NCBI GenBank assembly: GCA_014529385.2 | Contig: CM043953.1 | Location: 61,629,872 to 61,693,871, forward strand | Reading direction: 5' to 3' | Origin: Adiantum capillus-veneris | Lineage: Eukaryota > Streptophyta > Polypodiopsida > Polypodiales > Pteridaceae | Length of the DNA stretch: 64,000 bases | Shown: one piece after another, positions 1-10,762 of the stretch | Position numbering within the stretch: the stretch's first letter is position 1 | Layout of the letters: every line of letters starts with the position of its first letter | Position numbers and translations under genes: made by a program | The notes under the pieces: generated by a model | Told to the model about the DNA's origin: nothing | The model's input: the letters and a program-made list of their open reading frames with translations, nothing else | Database searches by the model: none

Positions 1-323
1 ACGCATATGCATTGAGGGCAAGCTCTATGGCTTGCCAAATTGCCAACAATTTGCCTTTGTGTTGTTTCTATGTCCGCTAGCGGTTTTCAAGCCCTAAAAT
101 AGGTAAGACACCCTAAAAACAAAACAATGGCAAGCTGTTTGGCAATACGACAAGCCATAGAATTTTCCCACAATGCATATGCATTGTGTGCAAGCTCCAT
201 GGTTTGTCCTATTGCAAAAAGGCTAGCCATTGTGTTGTCTATCTGTCCGCGAGCAATTTTCAAGCTTTAAAATTGCCTTGCCATCCTAAAAACAACACAA
301 TGGCAATGTGTTTGGGAATATGG
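1..323. repeat. Foldback satellite, about 1.9 units
   Basis: Each unit is about 173 bp with two inverted arms of about 62 bp around a spacer of about 55 bp. In the first unit arm one is at 3-64 and arm two at about 121-183; they pair with few mismatches. Units meet at a GCATATGC palindrome (3-10 and 176-183). The second unit stops near 320 in the middle of its right arm. The missing remainder of that arm begins at 22321, so the array was continuous before the intervening DNA arrived. No coding capacity is visible. Confidence 0.8.
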
Positions 324-559
324 TGTCGTGCAGCTCCGCTGCCATGAAGAGAAAAAGAACAAAGAAATGTAAGTGAATCTTCTTTGAAGCCTACACATTT
401 ATTGAGTAGTGAGCAGGGCTTGTTAACAGGCCAGGCTTAATGATTAATGTATGCCAGATGCGGCTTTAAAGGACCAATAAATGCCTTAATGATTCTACAA
501 AGGAATATGCTTGTAGTGACCACATATGAGAGATTATGATATAGAACTGCAGTGCTACA
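324..559. other. Unassigned sequence at left edge of the composite insertion
   Basis: The foldback arm stops and unrelated sequence starts with TGTCGTG at 324. I see no open frame, terminal repeat or similarity to another part of the window. It may be the edge of a retroelement, since it starts with TG, but no partner LTR was found. Confidence 0.3.
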
Positions 560-790
560 AGTGCTCTACCGGCCTGTCTTTACGGCTCGTCGATTGGAGC
601 TACGGTGAGGAAGTTATGGCAGTTTGAAGTTCAAGTCGATTGAAGATCCGTACCAGATTGGGCACCTGCACCTGAGTTGATAGAATTGAATTGAATGCAT
701 GGGCTTGAATTGCTCACTTTTTGCAGCGTGTCAGTCTTTTCAGATCAGTGATCAGAGTCCTGGTCGCCAAGATATTGGGCGATAAAGATT
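560..790 (+). repeat. LTR-like fragment shared with 28.3, 31.1 and 61 kb
   Basis: This stretch aligns with the reverse complement of about 61050-61260 and more loosely with the LTR pair of the element at 28092-31440. Shared landmarks are a GGCTC...GGAGC(C/T)ACG block followed, about 130-150 bases on, by a block like GATCAGCAATCAAAGTC and CCAAG. It is read as a diverged LTR remnant. Confidence 0.5.
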
Positions 791-954
791 CACAGGGCCC
801 AATTCCGTACTAGTCCAGTCCGCTTGATCGGAGTGCCATTTAAGAATTTTGACCTGCAACCACGGTTTTGAAATGCAATGATTGTGGGGAATGCCTAACA
901 TGGTTGTGATAAGAAGCTTTGGGCTATTTACATGGAGTGGCAAGAAAATTCCTT

Positions 955-1330
955 CCAGCAAAAACAATCACCTATACTTGCATTTTAAATGCATGTGGCA
1001 TTATATGAGATGCTGGAGAGGGCAAGAAAATTCACGATGATATTGTCAGTCAAGGACTGCTGAAGAAAGATGTTGTGCTTGGTGATGCCTAAGTCGGCAT
1101 GTATACCAAATGTGGTATTCGAAGCAATGGAAGCTTCAACTGATATGCATGATAAATGAGGTGCCCTTTGAGAGCGGCTCGGAGACTAAGCACTGCCTTG
1201 ACCGGCATGTGTACCAAATATGGTGCCTTCATTTTTCTGTCTGTGTGGAGAAACTCCTTAGTAGGCATGTATGCCTAAATTGGTGCCCTTACAAAGCCAA
1301 AGGGAGGCCGGCCGCCCAAAGGTTCATCTA
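955..1330 (+). pseudogene. PLS-type pentatricopeptide-repeat (PPR) relic
   Basis: In one frame from about 980 the translation gives ITYTCILNACGII, then a stop, then GKKIHDDIVSQGLLKKDVVL, then a stop and GMYTKCG. This is the conserved spacing of plant PLS-class PPR proteins, organelle RNA-binding factors that often act in RNA editing. The reading frame is broken by at least two stops. The GMYxKxG segment (about 1093) recurs in degraded form near 1203 and 1267, each copy followed by a Gly-Ala-like stretch, as if a small internal block had been duplicated. No start, no C-terminal E or DYW domain and no intact neighbour are present, so this is a fragment without function, probably carried or stranded by repeat activity. 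The family call rests on the motif spacing and is fairly secure; the parent gene cannot be named. Confidence 0.65.
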
Positions 1331-1502
1331 ATGGCCACCCTAATTTTAGTCGGTGTGTAAGCCAAAAAAGAAAAAGAAGGAGATGGGGGGCAGAAGAGAG
1401 CACCGGTAGCGTGGAGGAAGAAGAAGAGATGCAAAGGCTATGGTGATGCACCGATGAGCGCGATCCAGAGACGAGAAATGAGGAGGTCGCCAGTGTACGT
1501 GT

Positions 1503-1585
1503 TGATTGGGGCTTTTCACAAGCCAAGCTCCCATACCCCTCTTCTCTCGTCCCCACCCTAGGAAAACCCCCTCTTAGGGAGGGAG
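1503..1585 (+). mobile_element. Residual 3' internal end and PPT of a second Tat element
   Basis: These 83 bases match 8131-8213, the end of the internal region of the Tat element including its polypurine tract. They lie directly upstream of the left LTR, where host flank is expected. The left LTR therefore is preceded by internal sequence of another copy, giving an internal-LTR-internal-LTR tandem. Confidence 0.8.
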
Positions 1586-2786
1586 TGATAAAAGGCATTG
1601 GAAAAAGTAAGAAAAAAATAAAGTATGATTATGTAAATATATAAGAAAGATAAAATAGGCCACCTCATGCCTGCGGGGTAGCCCGTCCCCACCTTGCCTC
1701 CTTTTTCTTCACTTCTGCCCCGCCGGGTGTCCCTTTTCCTCTCTCTTCCCCTTGTCCTTTCTCCTTGCTCTCTCCCCTCAAGCTACCCCACCTCTCACCA
1801 ATAATGCATTATAACTCACCAATAATGCACCCTAACTCACATGCAACTTACCCTATCTTCCAAAATAGTATACCCCACCCCCTCTTTCTCTCTCCTATCA
1901 TATCCCATGACCCAAATACCCCCCTCTCTCTCTAAAGGGCACCATGTCTCTTGTCTTGTAGCTAAATAACCTCCCCCACACTCACACACACTCAGTTTCA
2001 ATGAAAAAAGGTGCCCACAGACCCATCCCCACCCAGTGGTTACCTGATTTTTCTTGTGTTCATACACATCTGCACACAGATTCACCTCTGAACACACTCC
2101 CCTCTCTCCCCTCTTGTAATTACTTTATTCTCCATGTCACCTCTCAGTTTTTTTCATCAACCCATCTCTCTTTCTTAGTCTCTCTCTCATGAGACTGCTG
2201 TTCTGGCACATATACACACAGCGAGACAAGTGGGGCCCACAGTCACATGGCCTATGTAGATAATGATTTCTTCATTTCTAAATTCTAGAATTTCTCCCCC
2301 CTCCTCCCCTATATAAAGAGGGGTCACCATCACACTAAGGACACACACCATCACCAAAGAGTACACTATGCATTGTGTGTGCCTAGTGCACACACACACA
2401 CCCACACCATCACCATCACCGCAATCACCATGCTCGTCTTAAGCATGACCTCTACACCCTTGGGCTATGGAAGATGAAGGGAAACTAAATGAAGTATGGT
2501 GGCCATAACCCTCATGCGAGTCTTCGCCATCAACTCCCACCTATCTCCCATGTGCTCTACCACGCTCTCCCTTCTCATTCCCCTACCCTATGCTCCCCAT
2601 TTCATCGCCTTATTCTCTAAATAAAGCTTGAGGTTTTGTGAGTATGTTTTCTTGCAATGTTTTGCCCATGTGAGGTGTGAGGAATCGCCACCTAGTCTTG
2701 TGTTTGGAGTGAGCTTGTGTATGTGTGAAGGGTGTGCGGATTTGCCATCCTTTTGTGGTGCCTAAGTACTAAGCCGCTATACCCCT

Positions 2787-2828
<42 letters not shown>

Positions 2829-3038
2829 TGATCTCATTCCCTTTCCTCTTCATCATTGCTCCCAAGCATCCATATCTCTTGGATGAAAACTTTGTTATGG
2901 TGGTGTGTTGTTTGCATCCTAGCCGCTGAAGCTAGGTGGTGCCCCCTGTTTGCTTTACCATGATAGGCTCGAGGCGCGCCATTCGGTTCCCGGTGTTTTA
3001 GAGGCCGTCGGGGTTCAGGGTTCGCTTTGCTCCCGTCA
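1586..3038 (+). repeat. Left LTR of Tat element 1
   Basis: Starts TGATAAAAGG after the polypurine tract of an upstream copy and ends CCCGTCA two bases before the primer site. It matches 8214-9679 over its length, apart from an indel of about 26 bp near 1740/8362 and a longer TC tract here (about 2791-2826). Confidence 0.92.
2309..2625 (+). promoter_or_regulatory. TATA box and AATAAA signal in left LTR
   Basis: CTATATAAAG at 2309-2318 is a canonical plant TATA box, framed by CCCC and GGGG. AATAAA at 2620-2625 is a plausible polyadenylation signal downstream. Both recur in the right LTR (TATA near 8967-8975). U3-R-U5 order is inferred from them. Confidence 0.6.
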
Positions 3039-3040
3039 TT

Positions 3041-3060
3041 TGGTGCCCCCACTGAGGATC
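3041..3060 (+). other. Primer-binding site of Tat element 1
   Basis: TGGTGCCCCCACTGAGGATC lies two bases after the LTR end. The second Tat element has TGGCGCCCCCACGGAGGATC in the same place. The first bases agree with the TGGCGCC start common in Tat and Athila elements, but I cannot assign the tRNA. Confidence 0.7.
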
Positions 3061-3111
3061 TTTTCATGAAACCCTTCAGTTCACAATTTTGAAACCCCTA
3101 AACTATTGTGA

Positions 3112-3577
3112 ATGGATGAATGGCTAGCAGGATTTGCTAATTGGATGACAGAAGAAGAAGAGCTCCAAGCACAACTAGACGAACTCCGCATCTCCATCGA
3201 AGCTCGAGTGCCAGGCATAACGGTAATCGATTTGCAGTGGGAGAGTCAACCAACACGCCAAACCCAGTGGATATACATAGGCCAAGTTCCAAGAAGAAGA
3301 AGGAGAAGGTTGAAACCATGTCCGCAACCTACAGCCAACCCACAACAACAAAATGGAAGGATCTCTACACAATAGAGAAGCAACACTATTCTACTTTGAG
3401 AATCGGGTAACTCAAGTCACCAAGGTAATTATCACAGTCAGTTTTCAAGTCGCACCTAATGCTGCAGCACAGATAACCGAATCATTGGCTCACACTCTCA
3501 CTAGAGAAACTAGGGATCTACTGAGTTTGTTTCAGGAAAGAACACCACCCTCTCCCACAAGCTTGGACAGTGACTAA
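3112..3577 (+). pseudogene. Degenerate leader reading frames upstream of gag
   Basis: Overlapping frames start at 3112 (87 residues, acidic N-terminal WMTEEEELQAQLDELRISIE that could form a short coiled coil, then an RRRRRR run) and at 3353. No frame is long or similar to a known domain. Some Tat relatives such as Ogre carry an extra ORF between primer site and gag, so this may be its remnant, but that is inference. The rest of the leader, 3578-3896, shows nothing I recognise. Confidence 0.3.
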
Positions 3578-3896
3578 GCACCTCTAAGCTTCACATGAAT
3601 CAGTACAACCTACCTCAAGACAGATCACACATACCAACACGTGTACGCTCAATCAAGGTAATACAGGATTTGAAGGCTCACTACCAGCACGTCATTGACA
3701 CCATGCTAGGTGGGGAGCGATTTTTTTAGGTTCTGGAATCAGATCAACCATTTGTCCTACTTTTGGTACAAGGAAATGTACCGTTTGAAGTTTTAATCTA
3801 TGTCCTAGTATAAGAGGGTATACACGCCTCCTTGTAAAGAAGAAAAAAACTTTTGCAAGTTAAGCAGTGTGTCTTTCTAGCTCTCTCTCAGTAATC

Positions 3897-4628
3897 ATGG
3901 CAAGTGTAGCATTTCCAACATTTAAAGGAAAGAAGGGGGAGGATTTGGTAACAGACTTCCTAGATGACTTTGAAGTAGCATGTGTAGTGAGCAACAAAGA
4001 TACGGATGAATCCCGGGTTAGAATCTTTAAGCATCTCATGAAGCTAGAAGCTAGATCATGGTACAATGCACTTCCACAAGCAACCAAGGATGACTGGGAA
4101 CCCTTAAAAACCGCTTTTAAGAGGCGCTTTGGGGGAGGTACCACTTCAAAAAAGTTGTGGGACAAGTTGAGAGACTTGAAGCAGGAGGGTCTTTTAGAAT
4201 ATGCCACCTATGAGTCCAAATTTGTGGATTTGTGGGAACGGTGGGTTGAGTCACTGGCAAGGGGGGAAGCTGCACCCGATTTCCTAAAAAAAGATCGGTT
4301 CACGCATGGCTTATGGCCGCTTCTCAAGGAGAATGTGAAAGGTAGATTCCCGGCTACGTACGAGTTAGCCGTTGAGATTGCTCGCCTTAAGGACAAGAAG
4401 CTGCAAATGAAAGCCAAAGAAACCGAGTCAACAGAAACAGCAACATCACGTCGACCAGCAACTACGACAACCACCATTCCACCACCACCACCGGCTCTTG
4501 GGGTAAGAGATGACCAACAAGATATGTTGGCCCATATTACTGACCAACTGCAGAATTTGTCTGTCCACTTAATACAACAAGGGAGGAGTCAAGAAAGAGA
4601 TCAAGGGAGACAATATATTACGACATGA
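3897..4628 (+). CDS. gag: Gag (retrotransposon capsid protein), Tat element 1
   Basis: Encodes about 243 residues from the ATG at 3897; an in-frame ATG at 3867 would add ten residues but lies outside the usual MASVAFPxFKG start. The Retrotrans_gag capsid domain fills roughly residues 20-140, with EARSWYNALP and the DWEPLKTAFKRRFGG block typical of plant gypsy Gag. A basic stretch and a proline/threonine-rich linker follow. Gag packages the element RNA into virus-like particles in the cytoplasm. The frame ends without the CCHC zinc knuckle seen in the second Tat element at 49.6 kb, so the C-terminal nucleocapsid part appears lost together with the protease. Probably co-transcribed with pol from the left LTR. 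Confidence 0.85.
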   Translation: MASVAFPTFKGKKGEDLVTDFLDDFEVACVVSNKDTDESRVRIFKHLMKLEARSWYNALPQATKDDWEPLKTAFKRRFGGGTTSKKLWDKLRDLKQEGLLEYATYESKFVDLWERWVESLARGEAAPDFLKKDRFTHGLWPLLKENVKGRFPATYELAVEIARLKDKKLQMKAKETESTETATSRRPATTTTTIPPPPPALGVRDDQQDMLAHITDQLQNLSVHLIQQGRSQERDQGRQYITT

Positions 4629-5338
4629 GGATTGGCAAGCAGAAGCAAATGAATCTTGAAACATCGGCACATGAAATCACTAGCGAATCTTCCAGTTCTG
4701 AGGAGGAGACCACATCCACCGACGAAAGTGACAGTTCCATTGATGTGATGGGTATAATTATGAAGGATCCACAAAGGGTAAGCACAACTGGTGATCCATC
4801 ACCAAAAGGGCAACCCAATGAAGAGGAGAGCAAATCACCTGGCCTAGGAGGAAGTAGGTTGAAGGGTATGTTGTCTACGGAATTAACACTTGAGGAGAAA
4901 GATAGTTTTTTGCAAATGTTGATGGGATTTCCTAACCTGTTCATTGACAACTATGAAAGAATCACAGGCATTACAGTGGTGGAACATCATATTAAGCTGA
5001 AGGAAGGGGTAAAACCAGTTGTGCAAAAGCTACGACGACTGGGGGTCATACAAGAAAAGGCACTCTTGGCCGAGGTAAGGAAACTGCTGGAGGCGAGATT
5101 CATCTATCCTATAGAAAACTCAGAATGGGTGTCACCCGTAGTGGTGACGCCTAAAAAGAATGGTAAGTGGAGGGTCTGTGTTGACTACAAACCACTAAAT
5201 GCAACTACAAAGAGAGACCATTTTCCTCTCCCTTTCTTGGATGAAATTCTGAATGAAGTAGCGGGTTTTGAATGCTATACCGTCTGTGATGGTTATTCTG
5301 GATACTTTCAAATACGTTCGCCTTGGAAGATCAGTTAA
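4625..5338 (+). pseudogene. pol: Pol part 1: acidic linker and N-terminal half of reverse transcriptase
   Basis: The frame begins at the end of gag with a 4-base ATGA overlap. Residues 1-60 are Ser/Glu-rich linker. RT motifs follow from about residue 110: the EWVSPVVVTPKKNGKWRVCV block, DYKPLN, and YTVCDGYSGYFQI. The frame is cut by a 1-base frameshift near 5315-5322, and the rest of RT continues in another frame. No D-S/T-G or D-G-G protease motif is found between gag and RT, unlike the second Tat element. Cannot make an active enzyme as it stands. Confidence 0.85.
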
Positions 5339-6315
5339 AAACCACTTTTATCACGCCATGGGGTTGTTTTGCATACAGGGTTATGCCATTTGGTATCACA
5401 AATGCACCTGCCACATTCCAAAGATATGTCACATATGTTTTTCAACCGTTCTTTGGAGCATCCATAAGAGTGTTCATTGATGATTTTTGTATATATAGCT
5501 CCCGTATTTCACATTTAGAAAAGGTAACTGAAGGTTTGACCAGGTTTCAGAGCCTAGGTGGGCAATTAAATGTGGATAAATGCCACATTGGGGAGAGTAA
5601 AGTCATTCTACTAGGCCATGAAATTTCAGCAAAAGGTATCAACGCAGACCCAAGTAAGGTCTCCGCACTCATAGCCCTACCTTCACCAACGACCGCACGT
5701 CAACTAGTCTCTTTTCAACAGAAGATGAGGTACTTAAGTAGATTCATACATCTACTATCACAACTTGTTCTACCACTGCAACAACTCACTCAAAGATCAA
5801 CTTTCACTTGGGACGAGGAAAGCGAACATCACTACAACAAGGTAAAGGAGGTCTTAGCCACTCTGCCAACTATCTCACCACCTAAGTGGGATGAAAAATT
5901 ATATGTCACCTCAAGTGTTGGTGATGACTCATTGGGGGTTGTGCTACTCCAAAAAGATACGACGACATCTTTCATGAGGCCAATCTACTTCTCTAGTCGA
6001 ATGATGACAGCAGGAGAGAAAGGTTTCACCCATGTGGAACACTTAGTCCTAGCTCTTAGATTTGCAACTACAAAGTTTAGGTCATATTTGCTGCCTAAGC
6101 AAATTGTGATTCTAACCGCGGATGAAATATTTCCCTATGTTGTACAACACATGGATGTGTCTGCTAGAATTACTAAATGGCTAGTTCGTCTGCAAGAATT
6201 TGACTACACGGTACAGGTAGAAAGCATGACAAGGGCAAGTTTGGGGGGAATCATGACCTACCAAGTCTTTGAAAGGAAGGAGAAGTCCGATTACCTCCAG
6301 TACCACCGATGGTAG
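5323..6315 (+). pseudogene. pol: Pol part 2: catalytic half of reverse transcriptase and first RNase H
   Basis: Continues RT after the frameshift: TTFITPWGCFAYRVMPFGIT, NAPATFQRYV, then the catalytic box FIDDF (the YxDD motif of gypsy RTs) near residue 51. LLGHEIS and the connection region follow. The Ty3-type RNase H spans about residues 190-310 (LYVTSSVGDDSLGVVLLQ to TRASLGG). The frame is lost near 6245-6300 and the next domain is in a third frame. RT copies the RNA into DNA and RNase H removes the RNA strand inside the particle. Confidence 0.88.
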
Positions 6316-8102
6316 AAGGAGCATACTCTCTCTACTTTGATGGAGCCTACAAGAGAGCGTCCGACAAATCTGTTGCAGGCATAGTGGTCTTTGATGACAA
6401 AGGGACAAAGGTATTTTCGTTGGGCCAATTGTTAGATTCACATTCTAACAATGAATCTGAGTATGCAGCACTAACCAAGGGTCTACAATGGTGCGTCTCG
6501 CAAGGTGTACAATGCCTTCATGTATTTGGGGATGCTCTACTTATGGTAAGGCAAGTAAATGGAGCATGGACATGCAAGAATCCTAGTTTAAGGACTCACT
6601 TAAGTGGTGTAAAAACCTTGTTGGGTAAGTTTGAAGAAGTTCAAATACACCATATCCCAAGGGCTCAAAACCAAGAAGCAGATGCCCTAGCAAGTGAAAG
6701 ACTACAGGAAGTGGTGGTTGGAGCAATAAAACTAAAGCTCCCTCTATTTCAAGGCAGTGATGCCTTGCCTGACACCATGCATTTTTTGGAAACAGGGGAA
6801 TGCATATCAGATTTAACAAAGGGACAGAAGCAATGGCTGACGCGGAAGGCCACAAGGCATCGACTCATCAATGATGGTTTGTACTGTAAGGGTAAGGACC
6901 AAATACTCAGGAAGGTCCCTCTCTCTCATGAAATCAGGGGAGTAATTGCTAGCTGTCACGAAAGGGTTTGTGGTGGTCACTTTTCCCTAGACATAACAAG
7001 TAGGAAAATCTTGCAGGCAGGCTTCATATGGCCTAGCCTCAACCGTGATGTACATCATTGGTGCAAAACGTGTAAGTTGTGTCAAAAGGCCGGCACTAGG
7101 TCACTTATGCCCGAACCACAGACACCTATTCTCTCATATGGCCCATTTGAAAAATGGGGTATCGATGCCATTGGGCCATTACCTAGGGCCAACTCAAGAA
7201 AATTCTACATTATCATGGGGGTCGACTACATGACTAGATGGGCAGAGGCTACAGCCACCACTAGAATCACAGCGGTAGAGGTAGCTAAATTTATCTACGA
7301 GCACATATGCTATAGGTTTGGCACACCTTTAGAGATCATCTCTGATAGAGGGCCAGGTTTCAGAGCAGACTTGGTAGGAGAATTAATGCAAAAACTGGGC
7401 ATTACAAGGAGGCATTCTTCACCATATTACCCTCAATGTAATGGCCTAGTTGAAAAGGTAAATGGAATGGTTTCTAAAATTATTACCAAGCAGGTAAACA
7501 ATCATCCCGGAGACTGGGATAAGTATCTACTACCAGCTTTATGGGCCTACAAAACTTCATTTCGTACATCCTTGGGATTCACACCGTATCATCTAGTATT
7601 TGGTAAGGAAGCAATCTTGCCCATTGAAGTGCAACTACAAAGTCTCAGAAGAATGACAAGCCAACTTCAACAACCCGACATGCATTTGAGAGATCACATC
7701 ATCAACTTGGAAAGACTGTAGCTGGACAGAGAAGAAGCAATATATTATTATGCAGCACAAGCAAAGCATAGACGGCTTAGCTTTAACAAGCATCTCCGGA
7801 AAAAAGAATTGAAGAAAGGAATGTTGGTGCTCCGCTACAATAATCGCTTCGACACACGCAAGGATAAGAAACTCCTGATCCAATGGGAAGAACCTTTCAT
7901 CATCAGGAAAAAGTATGCCAATGGAAGCTACCAGCTTATGGAGGCTGATAGAAAACTTCATAAAACCAGGGTAAATGGTTGGCGACTTAAACCTTATTTT
8001 CTTCGATTTGACCAGGCTCCACCAATTGACATTCCAGATGAGGACACACCATCAGCCGCCACCTCCGACGATAATGATCAAACAGATGAGCTAGAGACAT
8101 GA
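6309..8102 (+). pseudogene. pol: Pol part 3: second (archaeal-type) RNase H and integrase
   Basis: One frame interrupted only by a TAG at 7719, where CAG is the obvious parent. The second RNase H (about residues 5-130) keeps its acidic residues: YFDGAY, NNESEY, FGDALL, EADALA. The integrase follows: H2C2 zinc finger with CHERVCGGHF and HHWCKTCKLCQ, then the DDE core with KWGIDAIGPLP, EIISDRGPGF and NGLVEKVNG, and finally a GPY/F-like tail (7809-8102). No chromodomain is seen, consistent with Tat. Integrase would insert the cDNA into nuclear DNA. Confidence 0.9.
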
Positions 8103-8200
8103 ATGCCTCTAGCCAAAAGAGGAGGGCTAATGATTGGGGCTTTTCACAAGCCAAGCTCCCATACCCCTCTTCTCTCTTCTCCACCCCATGAAAACCCCCT

Positions 8201-8213
8201 CTTAGGGAGGGAG
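8201..8213 (+). other. Polypurine tract of Tat element 1
   Basis: AGGGAGGGAG directly precedes the TG of the right LTR, the expected place for plus-strand DNA priming. The same sequence lies before the left LTR at 1575-1585. Confidence 0.8.
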
Positions 8214-9679
8214 TGATAAAAGGCATTGGAAAAAGTAAGAAAAAAAATAAAGTATGATTATGTAAATATATAAGAAAGGTAAAATAGGCCACCTCATGCC
8301 TGCGGGGTAGCCCATCCCCACCTTGCCTCCTTTTTCTTCATTGTTGCCCCGCCGGGTGTCCCTTTTCCTCTCCTCCACTCAAAAGGTCAACCCCCTCTCT
8401 CTTCCCCTTGTCCTTTCTTCTTTCTCTCTCCCCTCAAGCTACCCCACCTCTCACCAATAATGCATTATAACTCACCAATAATGCACCCTGACTCACATGC
8501 AACTTACCCTATCTTCCAAAATAGTATACCCCACCCCCTCTTTCTCTCTCCTATCATATCCCATGACCCAAATACCCCCCTCTCTCTCTAAAGGGCGCCA
8601 TGTCTCTTGTCTTGTAGCTAAATAACCTCCCCCACACTCACACACACACTCAATTTCACTGAAAAAGGTGCCCACAGACCCATCCCCACCCGGTGGTTAC
8701 CTAATTTTTCTTGTGTTCACACACATCTGCACACAGATTGACCTCTGAACACACTCCCCTCTCTCCCCTCTTGTAATTACTTTATTCTCCATGTCACCTC
8801 TCACTTTTTTTCATCAACCCATCTCTCTCTCTTAGTCTCTCTCTCATGAGACTGCTGTTCTGGCACATATATACACAGCAGAACAAGTTGGGCCCACAGT
8901 CACATGGCCTATGTAGATAATGATTTCTTCATTTCTAAATTCTAGAATTTCTCCCCCCTATTCCCCTATATAAAGAGGGGTCACCATCACACTAAGGACA
9001 CACACCATCACCAAAGAGTACACTATCCACTGTGTGTGCCTAGTGCACACACACACACCCACACCATCACCATCACCGCAATCACCATGCTCGTCTTAAG
9101 CATGATCTCTACATCCTTGGGCTATGGAATATGAAGGGAAACTAAATGAAGGATGATGGCCGTAACCCTCGTGCGAGTCTTCGCCATCAACTCCCACCTA
9201 TCTGCCATGTGCTCTACCACGCTCTCCCTTCTCATTCCCCTACCCTATGCTCCCCATTTCATCGCCTTATTCTCTAAATAAATCTTGAGGTTTTGTGAGT
9301 ATGTTTTCTTGCAATGTTTTGCCCATGTGAGGTGTGCGGAATCGCCACCTAGTCTTGTGTTTGGAGTGAGCTTGTGTATGTGTGAAGGGTGTGCGGATTC
9401 GCCATCCTTTTGTGGTGCCTAAGTACTAAGCCGCTATACCCCCTCCCGCACTCTCTCTCTCTCTCACTTGATCTCATTCCCTTTCCTCTTCATCATTGCT
9501 CCCAAGCATCCATCTCTCTTGGATGAAAACTTTGTTATGGTGGTGTGTTGTTTGCGTCCTAGCTGTTGAAGCTAGGTGGTGCCCCCTGTTTGCTTTACCA
9601 TGACAGGCTCGAGGCACGCCATTCGGTCCCCGGTGTTTTTGGAGGCCGTCAGGGTTCGGGGTTCGCTTTGCTCCCGTCA
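8214..9679 (+). repeat. Right LTR of Tat element 1
   Basis: Homologous to 1586-3038; starts TGATAAAAGG and ends CCCGTCA. The divergence is visible by eye but modest, so the element is not a very recent insertion. Confidence 0.92.
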
Positions 9680-9772
9680 GTGTTTTCATCACTGGTCCGG
9701 GTAGATTTCAGCAAGATTTGGTGATTGCCACATCAATAGCAACGACGGCGCCGTTGTTGCTAAGGGAGGGAC
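9680..9772. other. 93-bp unassigned spacer
   Basis: Lies between the Tat right LTR and the truncated copia LTR. It matches neither neighbour nor the equivalent position before 21385. No feature is recognised. Confidence 0.4.
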
Positions 9773-10717
9773 AAGCTATTAATAGGGGGGACGCCTTTTG
9801 CATGAAGTATTGGAAGCCAACAAGAGAAAAGAAGGGGGAGCCAAGAAAGCTTGAAAACCAAGGAGCTATTGCAAGAAAAACGAGCAAGAGGGGAGAGGAA
9901 CCAAGGAGATAGCGAGGAGATAACAAGGACAAGGAAAAGCTTCTTTTTTTTTCTCTCTCTCGAGAAGGGGAGGCAAAGCAAAGGGTCGGCACAAGAGGCA
10001 AGCATCGAAGAAAGATCTCTCTCTCCTTCTCCAACATAGGCATAAAGAAGAAAAGGGGAGTAAGGTGTTACGAATAAGGAGCTGACGTACGGAAGCGGTA
10101 AGGGGAGTTCTCTCTCTTACTCTCAGAAATAAGGAAGAAGCCACTTTATCTCATTCTTGGATAAGCTTGAGAAGTAAAGGAGGAGAAGGCAGTCTCTCTC
10201 TCATGCATAAGAAAGTGAGTCAAACTAAAGAAGCAAGAGGTCAAGAGCAGGAGAACAACAATCAAGTGAGTGTAAAGAAAATAGATTAAGAAGCTGCACA
10301 ATATTTGACAATAATCAAAGCTTGATGATGGAGGTAGTGAAGTGAATTGAAGCTTGCAGAATCCGTGAGGTATTTGAAGCAGATAAAACGACAAAGGAAA
10401 ATTTCCATCACAATCATCTGTTAGAGATTGAATTAGCATTTTGTTAAGTCTCGTGTGGTTAACAGCCCAATTAATCTTATAAACGTGAGCTTAAACTCCT
10501 AGTAAGCAGATGATCCAAGTGATGGTGCTGTTAAGAGCCCGCCTTCGCTAAGGACTAAGTTATACTCAAAGTAATATTCAATTAATGGATGATTGCGGTG
10601 ATTGTCAGTGCTCTCTGTGTCTCTTGTTCTCTCTCTTTCACATCTCCCACAGGCAAAGGCCCTGTGCCTGCCCCCAGTGCCTGTGCGGCTCACATAGCGA
10701 ACACATATCCCCCGACA
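9773..10717 (+). repeat. Left long repeat (5'-truncated LTR) of the copia element
   Basis: Matches 21385-22320, about 90 per cent by eye, with small indels. It ends CCCCCGACA like the right copy's CCCCTGACA. Sequence after it leads straight into the gag-like frame, so it occupies the 5' LTR position. A typical copia primer site is not visible; TGGTGAACCTGGTGC at 10722-10736 is the only candidate. Confidence 0.65.
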
Positions 10718-10762
10718 TCCTTGGTGAACCTGGTGCAAAAGGAGCCAGGATGGGAGGTAAAG

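Larger units (their letters stand above)
1586..9679 (+). mobile_element. Tat-type Ty3/gypsy LTR retrotransposon, degenerate
   Basis: An 8.1-kb element with LTRs of 1453 and 1466 bp, both starting TG and ending CA. Order inside is primer site, leader, gag, reverse transcriptase, RNase H, second (archaeal-type) RNase H, integrase and polypurine tract. The second RNase H between RNase H and integrase is the known hallmark of the plant Tat lineage. The copy cannot be autonomous: pol is broken by two frameshifts and a TAG, and no aspartic protease segment lies between gag and RT. A target duplication cannot be read because the left LTR abuts another copy's internal sequence. Confidence 0.9.

Noticed and set aside
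1837-2405. Short frames on both strands in the Tat LTR
   Set aside because: Recur only because the LTR is duplicated; pyrimidine-rich, no domain.
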